The notes: generated by a model not told the origin, from the letters alone. Positions 8,529 to 17,918 are shown, counted from the stretch's first letter. The stretch is DNA of 56,863 nucleotides from Butyrivibrio sp. (GCF_024699075.1 NZ_JAILQF010000222.1:1-56863); one strand, 5' to 3'. Made by a program: numbers and translations.

Positions 8529-9287
8529 ATGCAAATTATAAGATCGAAAGCCGGATTATATCTGGTCCTTGTAACTGCTACTATTCTTTTGAATGGTTGC
8601 AGATCGGCTGATTATCAGGTTATACAAAGTAAAGAGTCAGCTTCTGAATGTAGTAGTAATGAAGAAGAGTCTTTTGCAGACGATAGTTCACAAAATGATA
8701 GTACTTGTGATTTAAGCCTGTCTGATACGGCGGTAGAGAGTGTCAGTATAGCTGAAAGTGTTATCACTGTTTATGTATGCGGAGCTGTTAATAACAGCGG
8801 TGTATATGAACTTTCAGGTGATTCGAGAATTGCAGATGCAATAGAAGCCGCAGGCGGATTTTCAGATGATGCCGATGCAGAATATCTAAATCTTGCTATG
8901 AAGGTTTCTGATGGAATGAAGATCCAGGTACCTACAATAAGCGAGACTGCAGAGCTCAACAGCTCAGATGAACAGACTTTGGATAATGGGAGTGATTCTT
9001 TATCATCCTCAGATGATAATTTTGTAGTAACAGGCGATGGAACACCGGTAGATACTAATAGTCAGACACCTCAAGAGGCTTCTGATAACACTCAGTGTAT
9101 AGTAAATATTAATACTGCCGGAATAGAAGAACTGTGTACCTTAAGCGGTATCGGAGAATCGAGGGCCAATGCCATAATAGCTTATCGTGAAGAAAACGGA
9201 CCTTTTTTGTGCATTGAGGACATCAAAAAGGTTAACGGAATTAAAGACAAAGTATTTGAACAGATCAAAGATAGAATAACAGTATAG
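8529..9287 (+). CDS. comEA: ComEA-like DNA-uptake lipoprotein (SLBB plus helix-hairpin-helix)
   Basis: A 252-residue surface protein. A lipobox (LLNGC, Cys24) predicts lipid anchoring, unlike the simple N-terminal membrane helix usual for ComEA. After a Ser/Asp/Glu-rich linker there is an SLBB domain (ITVYVCGAVNNSGVYEL, about residues 78-140), a second acidic linker, and a helix-hairpin-helix pair (VNINTAGIEELCTLSGIGE to the end) that binds double-stranded DNA in the family. ATG follows AGGGAGG. With comEC 3.2 kb downstream this suggests DNA uptake across the envelope. The response-regulator gene follows after 14 bases, so the block may be one transcript. Confidence 0.9.
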   Translation: MQIIRSKAGLYLVLVTATILLNGCRSADYQVIQSKESASECSSNEEESFADDSSQNDSTCDLSLSDTAVESVSIAESVITVYVCGAVNNSGVYELSGDSRIADAIEAAGGFSDDADAEYLNLAMKVSDGMKIQVPTISETAELNSSDEQTLDNGSDSLSSSDDNFVVTGDGTPVDTNSQTPQEASDNTQCIVNINTAGIEELCTLSGIGESRANAIIAYREENGPFLCIEDIKKVNGIKDKVFEQIKDRITV

Positions 9288-9301
9288 AAAGTGGGGAACA
9301 A

Positions 9302-9979
9302 ATGTCACGTAAAGCACTTGTAGTAGATGATGAGAAGTCAATAGTAAAGGGACTTAAGTTTAGTCTGGAACAGGATGATATGGAAGTTGATTGCGCTTAT
9401 GATGGCGCAGAGGCTTTGGAACTGGCCAAGACCAATAAGTATGATATTATTCTTCTGGATGTAATGCTTCCAGAACTTTCAGGTTTTGATGTATGTCAGG
9501 CTATCAGAGAGTTCAGTAATGTTCCTGTTATTATGCTTACAGCCAAGGGTGATGACATGGACAAGATCCTTGGACTTGAATACGGTGCTGATGACTATAT
9601 CACAAAACCATTTAATATACTTGAAGTAAAGGCAAGAATTAAGGCCATAATTCGTCGTGCTGCTTCAGTTGAATCTATGTCAGAGATGGTATTTGGTGAT
9701 CTTAAGATCAACAAGGAATACAGAAGAGTATTTGTAAGAGATAAAGAGATAAGCCTTACAAGCCGTGAGTTTGAAGTTTTGGAACTTCTTGCTGCACATT
9801 CCGGAAAGGTCTTTTCACGTGATGAACTTTTGACAGATATCTGGGGAGATGAGTATCCTGGAGATGTCAGAACTGTTGATGTACATGTAAGAAGACTTCG
9901 TGAGAAGCTTGAGTCTAATCCCAGCGAGCCTAGATATGTTAGAACCAAATGGGGCTCAGGATACTATTTTCAGGCATAA
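9302..9979 (+). CDS. OmpR/PhoB-type response regulator
   Basis: A 225-residue two-component regulator. The receiver domain shows the acidic pocket (VVDDE), the phosphoacceptor Asp53 in ILLDVMLP, and the switch lysine in YITKPFN. The C-terminal winged helix (ISLTSREFEVLELLAAHSG, then VDVHVRRLREKLE) binds DNA. A GGGGA site precedes the ATG. The kinase gene starts six bases after its stop codon, so the two are partners. Order and type recall MtrA, WalR and PhoP regulators of the envelope. Confidence 0.95.
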   Translation: MSRKALVVDDEKSIVKGLKFSLEQDDMEVDCAYDGAEALELAKTNKYDIILLDVMLPELSGFDVCQAIREFSNVPVIMLTAKGDDMDKILGLEYGADDYITKPFNILEVKARIKAIIRRAASVESMSEMVFGDLKINKEYRRVFVRDKEISLTSREFEVLELLAAHSGKVFSRDELLTDIWGDEYPGDVRTVDVHVRRLREKLESNPSEPRYVRTKWGSGYYFQA

Positions 9980-9985
9980 TTAGGT

Positions 9986-11485
9986 ATGAATTTAAAATCT
10001 GCATTTAGTGAAATATTACATAAATTAAAGATAGTCAATATATTCAGAAGTCTGCGCGTACGTATCTTTATACTTGTTTTTGTGACAGGACTTATATCCT
10101 GTCAGGTCGTACATTTTGCGATCATAGAAACGTATGAAGGGCGTGCAGTCGCAGTTCGTACAACTGAGGTACAGACACAGGCTCGTATTCTGGCTGATCA
10201 TCTGATCACCTATGGATACCTGAAGGATACCTCGTCTGAAATTGTCGGAGCTGAGCTTGACATGCTTGCTAACCTTTATGATGGGCGTGTCATGATCATT
10301 GATGACAATCTTAAAATCATAAAAGATACCTATGGTATAAGTGAAAAAAAGACTATTATTTCGGAAGAGGTTGTAAAATGCCTTAAACAAGGTGATTCCG
10401 GTACAACATCTGTTTATGATGCCAATAATGGTTATATAGAGATTACTACGCCTATTACAGAAACTGTTATTACTGAAGATGAAGCTGGTAATGAGAAGGA
10501 AGTAGAAACTGTTGTCGGTGTAATTCTTACAAGTGCTTCTACAGAGAATATCAGTACAACTCTTGATATTCTTAACAGAAATGCAAGCTCAATAGAACTT
10601 ATAATAATCATTATAATATTTATGTTTTCATTGTTTGCGGCTAATATACTTCTTAAGCCTTTTGACAGGATCACTAATGCAATCAATGATATAAAGGCGG
10701 GTTTTACCAACGAGGATATTTCTGTTCCTGATTATTTGGAGACTGAGCATATTGTTACAGCCTTTAACCAGCTTCAGAGCAGAATGAAGACACTGGATGA
10801 GTCAAGACAGGAATTTGTATCTAATGTCTCACATGAACTTAAGACCCCTATTACATCTATGAAGGTTCTTGCTGATACGCTTGTTGCACAGCCGGATGCT
10901 CCAATAGAGATGTATCAGGACTTTATGCAGGATATAAGCAAGGAAGTTGACAGAGAAGCTTCGATAATAGATGATCTTCTGTCACTTGTTAAGATGGATA
11001 AGACATCTGCTCAGCTTAATATATCTACAGTTGATGTAAATGAAATGACTGAGATCATACTTAAGAGACTTCGCCCTATTGCAAGAAAGAATAATATAGA
11101 GCTAACATTTGATTCAAGACGTGCTGTTACAGCTGAGATCGATGAAGTCAAGCTTTCACTTGCAATAATGAATATAGTTGAGAATGCTATCAAGTACAAC
11201 AAAGAATCCGGATGGGTTAAGGTAATACTTGATGCTGATCATCAGTCATTTACAATAACGATATCTGATTCCGGAGTAGGTATTCCGGAAGATGCTACAG
11301 AACTTATATTCAACAGATTCTATAGGGTTGATAAGTCAAGATCCAGAGAAATAGGCGGAACAGGACTTGGTCTTTCCATAACTAAGAGTGCGATACTTAT
11401 GCACCGTGGATCTATTGATGTAGATAGCGTACTAGGAGAGGGAACAACCTTTACTATTAAAATACCTCTTAGTTATACCAAATAA
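9986..11485 (+). CDS. membrane sensor histidine kinase
   Basis: A 499-residue kinase partner of the preceding regulator. Helix 1 spans about residues 20-42, an extracellular sensor region about 43-200, helix 2 about 202-222 (rich in Ile), then a HAMP linker, the dimerisation domain with the phosphorylated His283 in SHELKTP, and the ATP-binding domain with N, G1 and G2 boxes (NIVENAIKYN, DSGVGIP, GTGLGLSITK). The signal cannot be read from the sequence. It sits between the regulator and a GerM-domain lipoprotein, an order like MtrA-MtrB-LpqB of actinobacteria. Confidence 0.95.
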   Translation: MNLKSAFSEILHKLKIVNIFRSLRVRIFILVFVTGLISCQVVHFAIIETYEGRAVAVRTTEVQTQARILADHLITYGYLKDTSSEIVGAELDMLANLYDGRVMIIDDNLKIIKDTYGISEKKTIISEEVVKCLKQGDSGTTSVYDANNGYIEITTPITETVITEDEAGNEKEVETVVGVILTSASTENISTTLDILNRNASSIELIIIIIIFMFSLFAANILLKPFDRITNAINDIKAGFTNEDISVPDYLETEHIVTAFNQLQSRMKTLDESRQEFVSNVSHELKTPITSMKVLADTLVAQPDAPIEMYQDFMQDISKEVDREASIIDDLLSLVKMDKTSAQLNISTVDVNEMTEIILKRLRPIARKNNIELTFDSRRAVTAEIDEVKLSLAIMNIVENAIKYNKESGWVKVILDADHQSFTITISDSGVGIPEDATELIFNRFYRVDKSRSREIGGTGLGLSITKSAILMHRGSIDVDSVLGEGTTFTIKIPLSYTK

Positions 11486-11533
11486 AATGATCTAAACGGG
11501 TTAAATGAGTTGGCAGGGAGAATCATAAAAGGA

Positions 11534-12520
11534 ATGAGTAGCGATAGCTTTTCTTTGAAAAATAAAATATCGTCAATAATAGCAGGAAGAGCTCTTTTGG
11601 CTCTTATTCTTGCTGTCTGCATGGTTCTTACTGCATGTTCCAAGGGTTCTGGTATAAGTGGAAGCTTTGATGAAAAAGATGCTAATGAAGTAAAGATCTA
11701 CTATGTTAATACTTCTGAAACCGGAATTATCGAAAGAGATTATACGCTTACATCTGATATAGATGATACAGAAGCGGTTCTTGCTGAACTTATCGAGCAG
11801 CTTTCAAGTAATCCTGATTCATTTTCTTATGAAGCACCTCTTGGAGGAAGAATTGCCCTTATTGATTACAGCCTTACAGATGAAAGTCTTATCTTGAATT
11901 TTGATGAGTCATATAAGTCTGTAGAGCATGTTACAGAAATTCTTGACAGGGCTGCTATGGTCCGTACTCTTACTCAGATTGAAGCTGTTAAGACAGTTAC
12001 ATTTGAAGTAAATGGAAATCCTTTGACTGATACAGCAGGTAACGTTATAGGAGGAATGACAGAGGATACATTCATCTATAATGCCGGTAATGAGATCAAT
12101 ACATATGAGAAGGTTACACTTACTTTGTATTTTACCAATGAAGAAGGTGATGGCCTTATAAAGGTATATCGTACTATTGTCTTTAACAGTAATATATCAA
12201 TTGAGAGAGTTGCTCTTGAGCAGCTTATTGCAGGCCCTAACACAGATGAAGTTTATCCTACTATAAATCCTCAGACAACTATTAATTCTATCACCGTTAG
12301 AGACGGTGTATGTTATGTTGATCTTGATTCAACATTTACAACTGAGCCGTATACTGTTACAGCTCAGACAGCAATTTATTCAATAGTAAATACTCTTTCA
12401 GAATTTACTGATGTTAACAAGGTTCAGATAACTGTTGATGGAAATAAGGATGTCAAATTTATGGATAGCCTTAGTCTTTCCGGTACATTTGAAAGAAATC
12501 TTGAAATAATAAAAGAATAG
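11534..12520 (+). CDS. lipoprotein with two GerM-type domains
   Basis: About 328 residues. A hydrophobic signal ends in the lipobox VLTACS, so the mature protein is lipid-anchored outside the membrane. Two similar halves follow (about residues 40-175, VKIYYVNTSETGIIERD; and 185-325, VTLTLYFTNEEGDGLIKVYRT), each with the GerM pattern including the phrase ISIERVALEQLIAGP. GerM domains occur in spore-germination proteins and in LpqB, the lipoprotein that modulates the MtrAB system. Start choice is uncertain: ATG 11534 has AAAAGGA directly before it and AGGGAG 14 bases upstream, while a TTG at 11510 would add eight residues. Being next to the kinase it may tune that sensor. Confidence 0.85.
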   Translation: MSSDSFSLKNKISSIIAGRALLALILAVCMVLTACSKGSGISGSFDEKDANEVKIYYVNTSETGIIERDYTLTSDIDDTEAVLAELIEQLSSNPDSFSYEAPLGGRIALIDYSLTDESLILNFDESYKSVEHVTEILDRAAMVRTLTQIEAVKTVTFEVNGNPLTDTAGNVIGGMTEDTFIYNAGNEINTYEKVTLTLYFTNEEGDGLIKVYRTIVFNSNISIERVALEQLIAGPNTDEVYPTINPQTTINSITVRDGVCYVDLDSTFTTEPYTVTAQTAIYSIVNTLSEFTDVNKVQITVDGNKDVKFMDSLSLSGTFERNLEIIKE

Positions 12521-12529
12521 AGATAAGAA

Positions 12530-15181
12530 ATGTTTAAGCGTCCACTATGTTTTGTAGCAATAGCATTTGTGGCGGCTGTCTATATATTCCTTTTTCTATA
12601 TCCACCAGATTATTCAGATAGTGGACAAGAAAATGGGGAGTATATCACTATATCGGGAAAGGTCACATCTAAAGATACCGGAACCGATTTCGATGGAAAT
12701 CAGGTACCAGTTCTATATATCAAAGAATCAGGGAAAGAAGATACTATAGTAAAAGTATATCTTTCGTCTACTTATAAGACCAGTGTCGGTAACATTCCAC
12801 AAATAGGTGAAGTTGTTGATATACAAGGGGATTACTACGCATTTGCAAGAGCAAGTAATCCCGGAGAATTTGACAGCCGCGTATATTATAAGATTTTAAA
12901 AATTGAATATCAGATACGAGAAGGATATGTACAAGGAAGAAATTATGATAGCAATTCCTTCAAAGAAGAATTGTACAGGATAAGAACACATTTTTCTAAT
13001 ATCCTTGATACTACTTTTGATACAGAGGATGCATCTGTCATGAAAGCTATGCTCCTTGGAGACAGAACGTCCATGGATCAGGATATCAAAGGCCTTTATC
13101 AGGGCGCCGGTATCATACATATCCTTAGTATTTCGGGCCTTCACATATCAATTCTTGGTATGGGCCTTTATAAACTTATAAGGAAGCTAAGGATTGGAGT
13201 ATTACAGGCAGCAGCTATTTCGATTGCTGTCATGATGACATATGGGATCATGTGTGGGATGGGAACATCAGCTATAAGAGCCATTATTATGTTTGGCCTT
13301 CACATGCTTGCGACTGTAATTGGAAGAACATATGATATGCTGACGGCAATGGCAGTTGCAGCTATCCTTCTTATAATAGAGCAGCCTCTTTATATCTATC
13401 ATAGCGGCTTTATGATGAGTTTTGGTGCAGTAATAGGTATTGGTCTTATACTTCCTTCTTTGTCGCATTTCCACAAAGATGATAAGAAAAAACAAATGGA
13501 TAAGCTTATAAGAAATTCCCAAAAGCTTACATTAAAAGATTATCTTATTATTGCCAAGGAAAAGCTGGCAGAAGGTGCTTTGTCTATTATCAAGGCTTCT
13601 GCAAGCGTATCTGCTATTACACTTCCGGTGCAGATGAATACATATTATACATTCCCTGTGTATTCTACATTTCTTAATATCCTGGTCATACCATTTATGA
13701 CTATCTTGCTGGGACTTGGGATAATAGTACTTATAAGCGGAAGCATAGCTAATGATATTGCTGCTATTCCCGGATTTTTGTGCCATATTATCTTATCTAT
13801 GTATAAGATAGTATGCCTTGGAAGCAGAATGCTGCCTTTTAACACCTGGTATGCCGGATGTGCCAAAGCCTGGCAGGTTGTGTGCTATTATGTGCTACTT
13901 ATTATATTTATTATATTTAATAAATATATAAGGCAAAACATGAGATTATTAGATGCCAGGGAAAAGAGGAATATGTATGAAACTAAAAATGATAATAAAT
14001 ATAAGTACTTAAATTATCATGAAGAAATAAAGGATGATCAGCATGAAAAGGATGTTCAATGTGGAAAAGAATATGAATATGATAATGAGGATAGATATGA
14101 AAAAGATTATGAATACGATAATGATGATAGATATGAAAAAGATTATGAATACAATAATGATGGTAGATATGAAAAAGATTATGAATACGATAATGATAAT
14201 AGATACGAAAAAGAAGACAAGAATAATGAATTTAACAATAAAATAAAAAATTTAATATATATTCATAAGCTGATTGAATATGTTAAATACAAAAGATATA
14301 TATTAGTATATCTGATCCCTGTTATTGCTGTGATTATTCTGTCAGTACGTATACGCCCTGAACTTCGTATGACGTTCCTGCATGTAGGTCAGGGAGATGG
14401 AATTGTCATAGAAATGGATCATAAGACATATCTGATAGATGGAGGCAGTACTTCAAGAAAAAATGTTGGTAAGTATATATTAACTCCATACCTAAAATAC
14501 GAAGGAATAGGTTATATCGATGCCTGTATCATAACTCACGAGGATACTGATCATATATCCGGAGTTATGGAACTTTTGGAGGCTATGCCTTATGGAGGAA
14601 TTAAGATAGGAAGCCTTATACTTCCTGACTGTGCTATAAGCTGCAGAGAGGATCATTATAAAGAGCTTGAAGAAGCTGCTATGAATGCAGGTGTACCTGT
14701 TTCATATATAAAAAGGGGAGATCAGCTGGTAACAGGTAATAAAGATATTACGATTACCTGCGAAGGGCCGGAGCAGGGGCTTGTGACAGAAGGCGCCAAT
14801 GCACACTCAACGGTGCTTTTTCTAAGATACGGCGAATTCACGAGCCTTCTTACAGGAGATGTAGAAGAGGAAGGACTTACAAGCCTTAACAGGTACATGG
14901 AGCAAAATGAAGATGTTTTTAGTAATATAACTTTATTGAAAGTACCTCATCATGGATCTAAATATACAACTGATGAAGAGTTTCTGCGAATACTAAATCC
15001 TTCATGTTCAGTTATATCAGCAGGCAGTAATAATATGTATGGACACCCGCATGAGGAAGTGCTTGAAAGGCTCGGCAATATTGGCTCTTTATACTATATA
15101 ACTTATGAAAAGGGAGCAATAACTGTTGATAGTGATGGAAGAAATAGCAAAATGACCTGGTATATCAGAACGGGTAATTAA
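12530..15181 (+). CDS. comEC: ComEC/Rec2 DNA-uptake channel with metallo-beta-lactamase domain
   Basis: An 883-residue membrane protein thought to pass single-stranded DNA into the cytosol during competence. N-terminal helix (about 5-22), an OB-like extracytoplasmic domain (about 40-130), the multi-helix Competence domain (about 185-470, with GIIHILSISGLHIS), then a hydrophilic insert, another helix (about 590-610) and a C-terminal metallo-beta-lactamase domain with THEDTDHISG near 668 and VPHHGS near 806. The insert (residues about 480-575) is unusual and includes four 12-residue repeats. No start site of note; ATG lies nine bases after the GerM gene. ComEA lies upstream in the same block. 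Confidence 0.93.
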   Translation: MFKRPLCFVAIAFVAAVYIFLFLYPPDYSDSGQENGEYITISGKVTSKDTGTDFDGNQVPVLYIKESGKEDTIVKVYLSSTYKTSVGNIPQIGEVVDIQGDYYAFARASNPGEFDSRVYYKILKIEYQIREGYVQGRNYDSNSFKEELYRIRTHFSNILDTTFDTEDASVMKAMLLGDRTSMDQDIKGLYQGAGIIHILSISGLHISILGMGLYKLIRKLRIGVLQAAAISIAVMMTYGIMCGMGTSAIRAIIMFGLHMLATVIGRTYDMLTAMAVAAILLIIEQPLYIYHSGFMMSFGAVIGIGLILPSLSHFHKDDKKKQMDKLIRNSQKLTLKDYLIIAKEKLAEGALSIIKASASVSAITLPVQMNTYYTFPVYSTFLNILVIPFMTILLGLGIIVLISGSIANDIAAIPGFLCHIILSMYKIVCLGSRMLPFNTWYAGCAKAWQVVCYYVLLIIFIIFNKYIRQNMRLLDAREKRNMYETKNDNKYKYLNYHEEIKDDQHEKDVQCGKEYEYDNEDRYEKDYEYDNDDRYEKDYEYNNDGRYEKDYEYDNDNRYEKEDKNNEFNNKIKNLIYIHKLIEYVKYKRYILVYLIPVIAVIILSVRIRPELRMTFLHVGQGDGIVIEMDHKTYLIDGGSTSRKNVGKYILTPYLKYEGIGYIDACIITHEDTDHISGVMELLEAMPYGGIKIGSLILPDCAISCREDHYKELEEAAMNAGVPVSYIKRGDQLVTGNKDITITCEGPEQGLVTEGANAHSTVLFLRYGEFTSLLTGDVEEEGLTSLNRYMEQNEDVFSNITLLKVPHHGSKYTTDEEFLRILNPSCSVISAGSNNMYGHPHEEVLERLGNIGSLYYITYEKGAITVDSDGRNSKMTWYIRTGN
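14069..14212 (+). repeat. four 36-base tandem repeats inside comEC
   Basis: Units at 14069-14104, 14105-14140, 14141-14176 and 14177-14212 encode variants of DYEYDNDDRYEK (residues 514-561). Frame is kept, and the DNA units differ by only a few bases. The stretch is strongly charged and lies in a loop between the membrane channel and the nuclease-like domain. Confidence 0.9.
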
Positions 15182-15271
15182 TAAACGTGAAGCTGTTAAT
15201 GTATTGTGGTAAGATATTAAAGTCAGAACATATTGCCGGCCAAGCCGGAAATGACGTATCGGGAGGCAATG

Positions 15272-16297
15272 ATGCCAGCAAAGACATCAGAATTTAAGGC
15301 TAAACATAAAGATATAATGCAGGATATTAATGCGGAAAGCTTTAAGCACTGCTATCTTGTATATGGCGAAGAAGCATATCTCAGGAATCAGGTCAGGGAT
15401 GAGCTTAAAAAGGCGCTTCTTGGAAGCGGCGATTCCATGAATATGTCCCGTTATGAGGGCAAAGATATAAATATAGCGGAAGTTATAGATATGGCAGAGA
15501 CAATGCCCTTTTTTGCCCCTAGGCGTGTCATAGTGATAGAAGAGTCAGGACTATTTAAAAGCGGATGTCCGGAGCTTGCTGATTATTTAAAGTCGCCTTC
15601 TGAAACAGCCTATTTTCTTATAGTAGAAAGCAGTGTAGATAAGCGTAAAGATGTATTTAAAGCTGCAAATTCAGGCGGTATCACTATAGAATGTGATACA
15701 CCGGATATAGCGGAGCTTAGAATGTGGGCTGCAAGAAGGCTTAAGAATAACGGCTTTATGACTACAGAAAGCACAGTTAATTTTTTCTTCGAAAGAGTTG
15801 GAACAGATATGTCCAATGCCTCCAATGAGCTTGAGAAGATCATATGCTATTGTCAGGGAAGAGACACAGTCATGGTAGAAGATGTAGATGCTGTATGCGC
15901 TAACTGGCTTTCAAATCAGATATTTGCCATGACAGATGCAATAGTAGAGCATAATCAGAAGAAAGCAATGGATCTGTATTATGACCTTCTTGCGCTTAGA
16001 GAACCTCCTCAGAAAATACTTGCGCTTATATTCAGGCAGTTCAATATAATGCTTCAGGTCAAGGAGATGGTCGATAATCACAAGGATAAAGGATCTATAG
16101 CGTCAGCTGTTCATCTTGCGCCATTTATAGTCGGTAAATATATTAACTGGTCAAGATCTTATACTACAGCAAATCTTAAAAGCTGCCTCGAATTGTGCGT
16201 TGAAAGTGATGAAGCTTATAAGAGCGGCAAACTTGACGACGTTATAAGTGTAGAAATGATAATAGTAAAGTGTTCAGCTAAGCCTTCACAGGGTTAA
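15272..16297 (+). CDS. holA: DNA polymerase III delta subunit
   Basis: The clamp-loader subunit that opens the sliding clamp. 341 residues with the family N-terminus (HCYLVYGEEAYLRNQVRDELK), the loop FFAPRRVIVIEESGLF, and the C-terminal helical collar region (QIFAMTDAIVEHNQKKAMDLYYDLL; REPPQKILALIFRQF). Two adjacent ATG codons lie at 15269 and 15272; GGGAGG at 15261-15266 is best spaced for the second, so I start there. It follows comEC, as in many Firmicutes, after a 90-base gap. Confidence 0.93.
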   Translation: MPAKTSEFKAKHKDIMQDINAESFKHCYLVYGEEAYLRNQVRDELKKALLGSGDSMNMSRYEGKDINIAEVIDMAETMPFFAPRRVIVIEESGLFKSGCPELADYLKSPSETAYFLIVESSVDKRKDVFKAANSGGITIECDTPDIAELRMWAARRLKNNGFMTTESTVNFFFERVGTDMSNASNELEKIICYCQGRDTVMVEDVDAVCANWLSNQIFAMTDAIVEHNQKKAMDLYYDLLALREPPQKILALIFRQFNIMLQVKEMVDNHKDKGSIASAVHLAPFIVGKYINWSRSYTTANLKSCLELCVESDEAYKSGKLDDVISVEMIIVKCSAKPSQG

Positions 16298-16322
16298 TAT
16301 AAAGAAAAAGGGGGACCAGTAT

Positions 16323-16964
16323 ATGGAAAGGCCTATTCCACAGCAGATTTACAGACATTTTAAAGGAAATCTTTATCAGGTTTTGACTATTGCAATTCAT
16401 TCAGAAACCAAAGAGGAGCTTGTAATATATCAGGCTTTGTACGGAGATTATAAAGTATATGCAAGACCTCTTTCTATGTTCATGAGTCCTGTTGACAGAT
16501 TAAAATATCCGGATGTCAGGCAGAAAATGAGATTTGAGCCTGTTGACCGTGAACTTCTAAGCGGCAATGGATCAGATAATGCAGTTCATACTGAAGTTAA
16601 TAGTTCTTTTATAGTTCGTCCACAGCCCAAAACTGAAGCGGTTATTAATGTTCAGAGTACTCCTCAAAATAAGACCATGGATATTAAAGCTTCTAACAGC
16701 GATTATATGAATAAGACTATAGAAGATGAAGCTGATGAACTTAATCTTGATCCTAATGTTGTAGCCTTTCTTGACAGTGATTCTGCTAAGGCAAGGATTC
16801 AGATACTTGAGAAGATAAGACCCATAGTTACAGATGATATGATTGATATTATGGCTATGGCAATAGATGTCGAAGTTGAGCCTGGAGATGTATATGACAG
16901 ACTTGCTGATCTTAGAAATTGTCTGGATACTATTGCAAGATTTGAAACAGAACGTCTTAGATAA
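16323..16964 (+). CDS. DUF1653 protein with helical C-terminal domain
   Basis: 213 residues, start behind AGGGGGA. The first 70 residues are a DUF1653 domain (IYRHFKGNLYQVLTIAIHSE; YQALYGDYKVYARPLSMFM), a small fold of unknown role common in Lachnospiraceae. A polar linker follows, then a helical domain (about 135-213; ARIQILEKIRPIVTDDMIDI) that I do not recognise. It lies 25 bases after holA and ends at a terminator, so it is the last gene of the transcript. Function unknown. Confidence 0.85.
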   Translation: MERPIPQQIYRHFKGNLYQVLTIAIHSETKEELVIYQALYGDYKVYARPLSMFMSPVDRLKYPDVRQKMRFEPVDRELLSGNGSDNAVHTEVNSSFIVRPQPKTEAVINVQSTPQNKTMDIKASNSDYMNKTIEDEADELNLDPNVVAFLDSDSAKARIQILEKIRPIVTDDMIDIMAMAIDVEVEPGDVYDRLADLRNCLDTIARFETERLR

Positions 16965-17060
16965 TGCATATCAGATATACAATAGATATTGGTAATAAAA
17001 TATGCTATAGATATTGCTGATAATAACACAGCTTAAATAATGTGAGTATGAACATAAATA

Positions 17061-17092
17061 AAGCTCTCTGCGTTTGCAGAGAGCTTATTTTT
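17061..17092. terminator. bidirectional terminator between DUF1653 and PAP2 genes
   Basis: AAGCTCTCTGC (17061-17071) and GCAGAGAGCTT (17076-17086) form a perfect 11-base-pair stem with a GTTT loop. T-rich runs flank it in both directions, serving the converging genes ending at 16964 and 17091. Confidence 0.85.
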
Positions 17093-17834
17093 ACAATCTT
17101 AATTCCTGAGTTGCAACTTCGCCTTCCTGTGGAGCAGGATCGATAAGGTGAATCTTCCTTAGGAAATTTAAAACAATATCAGAACGATATACAACATAAT
17201 ACATTATAAGTGCAAGTGCTGTTCCGCTTACTACATCAATTACGGAATGCTGCTTGATGAACATTGTTGAAAGTACGATTGAAAGTGATGCAAAATGTGA
17301 GAAGATCTTCCAGCCTTTGCTGAATCTCTTGCTGTAGGTGATACTAAAAGCACCGCCAATAGCGTTATATACATGCATGCTTGGAAATACATTTGTAGGT
17401 GTATCGTACTTGTAGAAGATGCTCACAAGTTTTGTAAATATGTTGGTACGTTCAAAATGAGTAGGTCTTAAATATTGTATTGTGGGGAATATAGTGGAGA
17501 TTACAAGAAATAGTGTCATTCCTGTCCCAAGAAATATAATAAATCTCCAATAGTCCTCTTTTTCATATTTTAATAACGGAAATGCAGTACAAAAGGCGAT
17601 AAAGAAAAACCAAAATATATACGGTATTACGAATATCTCCAAGAATGGAATCATATCATCCAAACTTGTGTGCATTTCAGTATAATGGATTACTCTGCGT
17701 GTTTCTATGTAGTTAAACCACACCAAGTATATAACAGCATATATTGCAGTAGGGATCGTCATCAGAATGGTTTCGATGACCCTTGTTGATGTTATAGGCT
17801 TGCTGTAGGCATCTGCTTTTATGAAATTCTGCAT
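17091..17834 (-). CDS. PAP2-family membrane phosphatase
   Basis: 247 residues with about six membrane helices. The PAP2 signature is visible as FPSMHVYNAIG (motif 2) and KQHSVIDVVSG (motif 3) in the C-terminal half, with RPTHF upstream in place of the first motif. Such enzymes dephosphorylate phosphatidate, polyprenyl pyrophosphates or act as inositol-phosphate transferases on the outer membrane face; the exact substrate is not decidable. An AAAGGA stretch precedes the ATG and a promoter lies at 17890-17918. Its neighbour upstream is a lipid kinase, so the pair may act on opposite sides of a phosphatidate/diacylglycerol balance (inference). Confidence 0.88.
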   Translation of the reverse strand: MQNFIKADAYSKPITSTRVIETILMTIPTAIYAVIYLVWFNYIETRRVIHYTEMHTSLDDMIPFLEIFVIPYIFWFFFIAFCTAFPLLKYEKEDYWRFIIFLGTGMTLFLVISTIFPTIQYLRPTHFERTNIFTKLVSIFYKYDTPTNVFPSMHVYNAIGGAFSITYSKRFSKGWKIFSHFASLSIVLSTMFIKQHSVIDVVSGTALALIMYYVVYRSDIVLNFLRKIHLIDPAPQEGEVATQELRL

Positions 17835-17889
17835 AGTCTTTTCCTTTACTAAAAATGTTAATAGCTAGATGTCCAAAGTTACAAATACT

Positions 17890-17918
17890 ACTATACTCGC
17901 TCATTTACATAATCGCAA
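17890..17918 (-). promoter_or_regulatory. promoter of the PAP2 gene
   Basis: On the minus strand TTGCGA (17918-17913) and TATAGT (17895-17890) lie 17 bases apart, giving a start near 17883 and a leader of about 50 bases. Confidence 0.6.

Noticed and set aside
11505..11528. Seven-codon frame (ATGAGTTGGCAG...) before the GerM gene
   Set aside because: No ribosome-binding site of its own and no attenuator structure; too short to support.
14034..14246. 70-codon Met/Ile/Lys-rich frame inside comEC
   Set aside because: It is the repeat array read in another frame; no ribosome-binding site and no family likeness.
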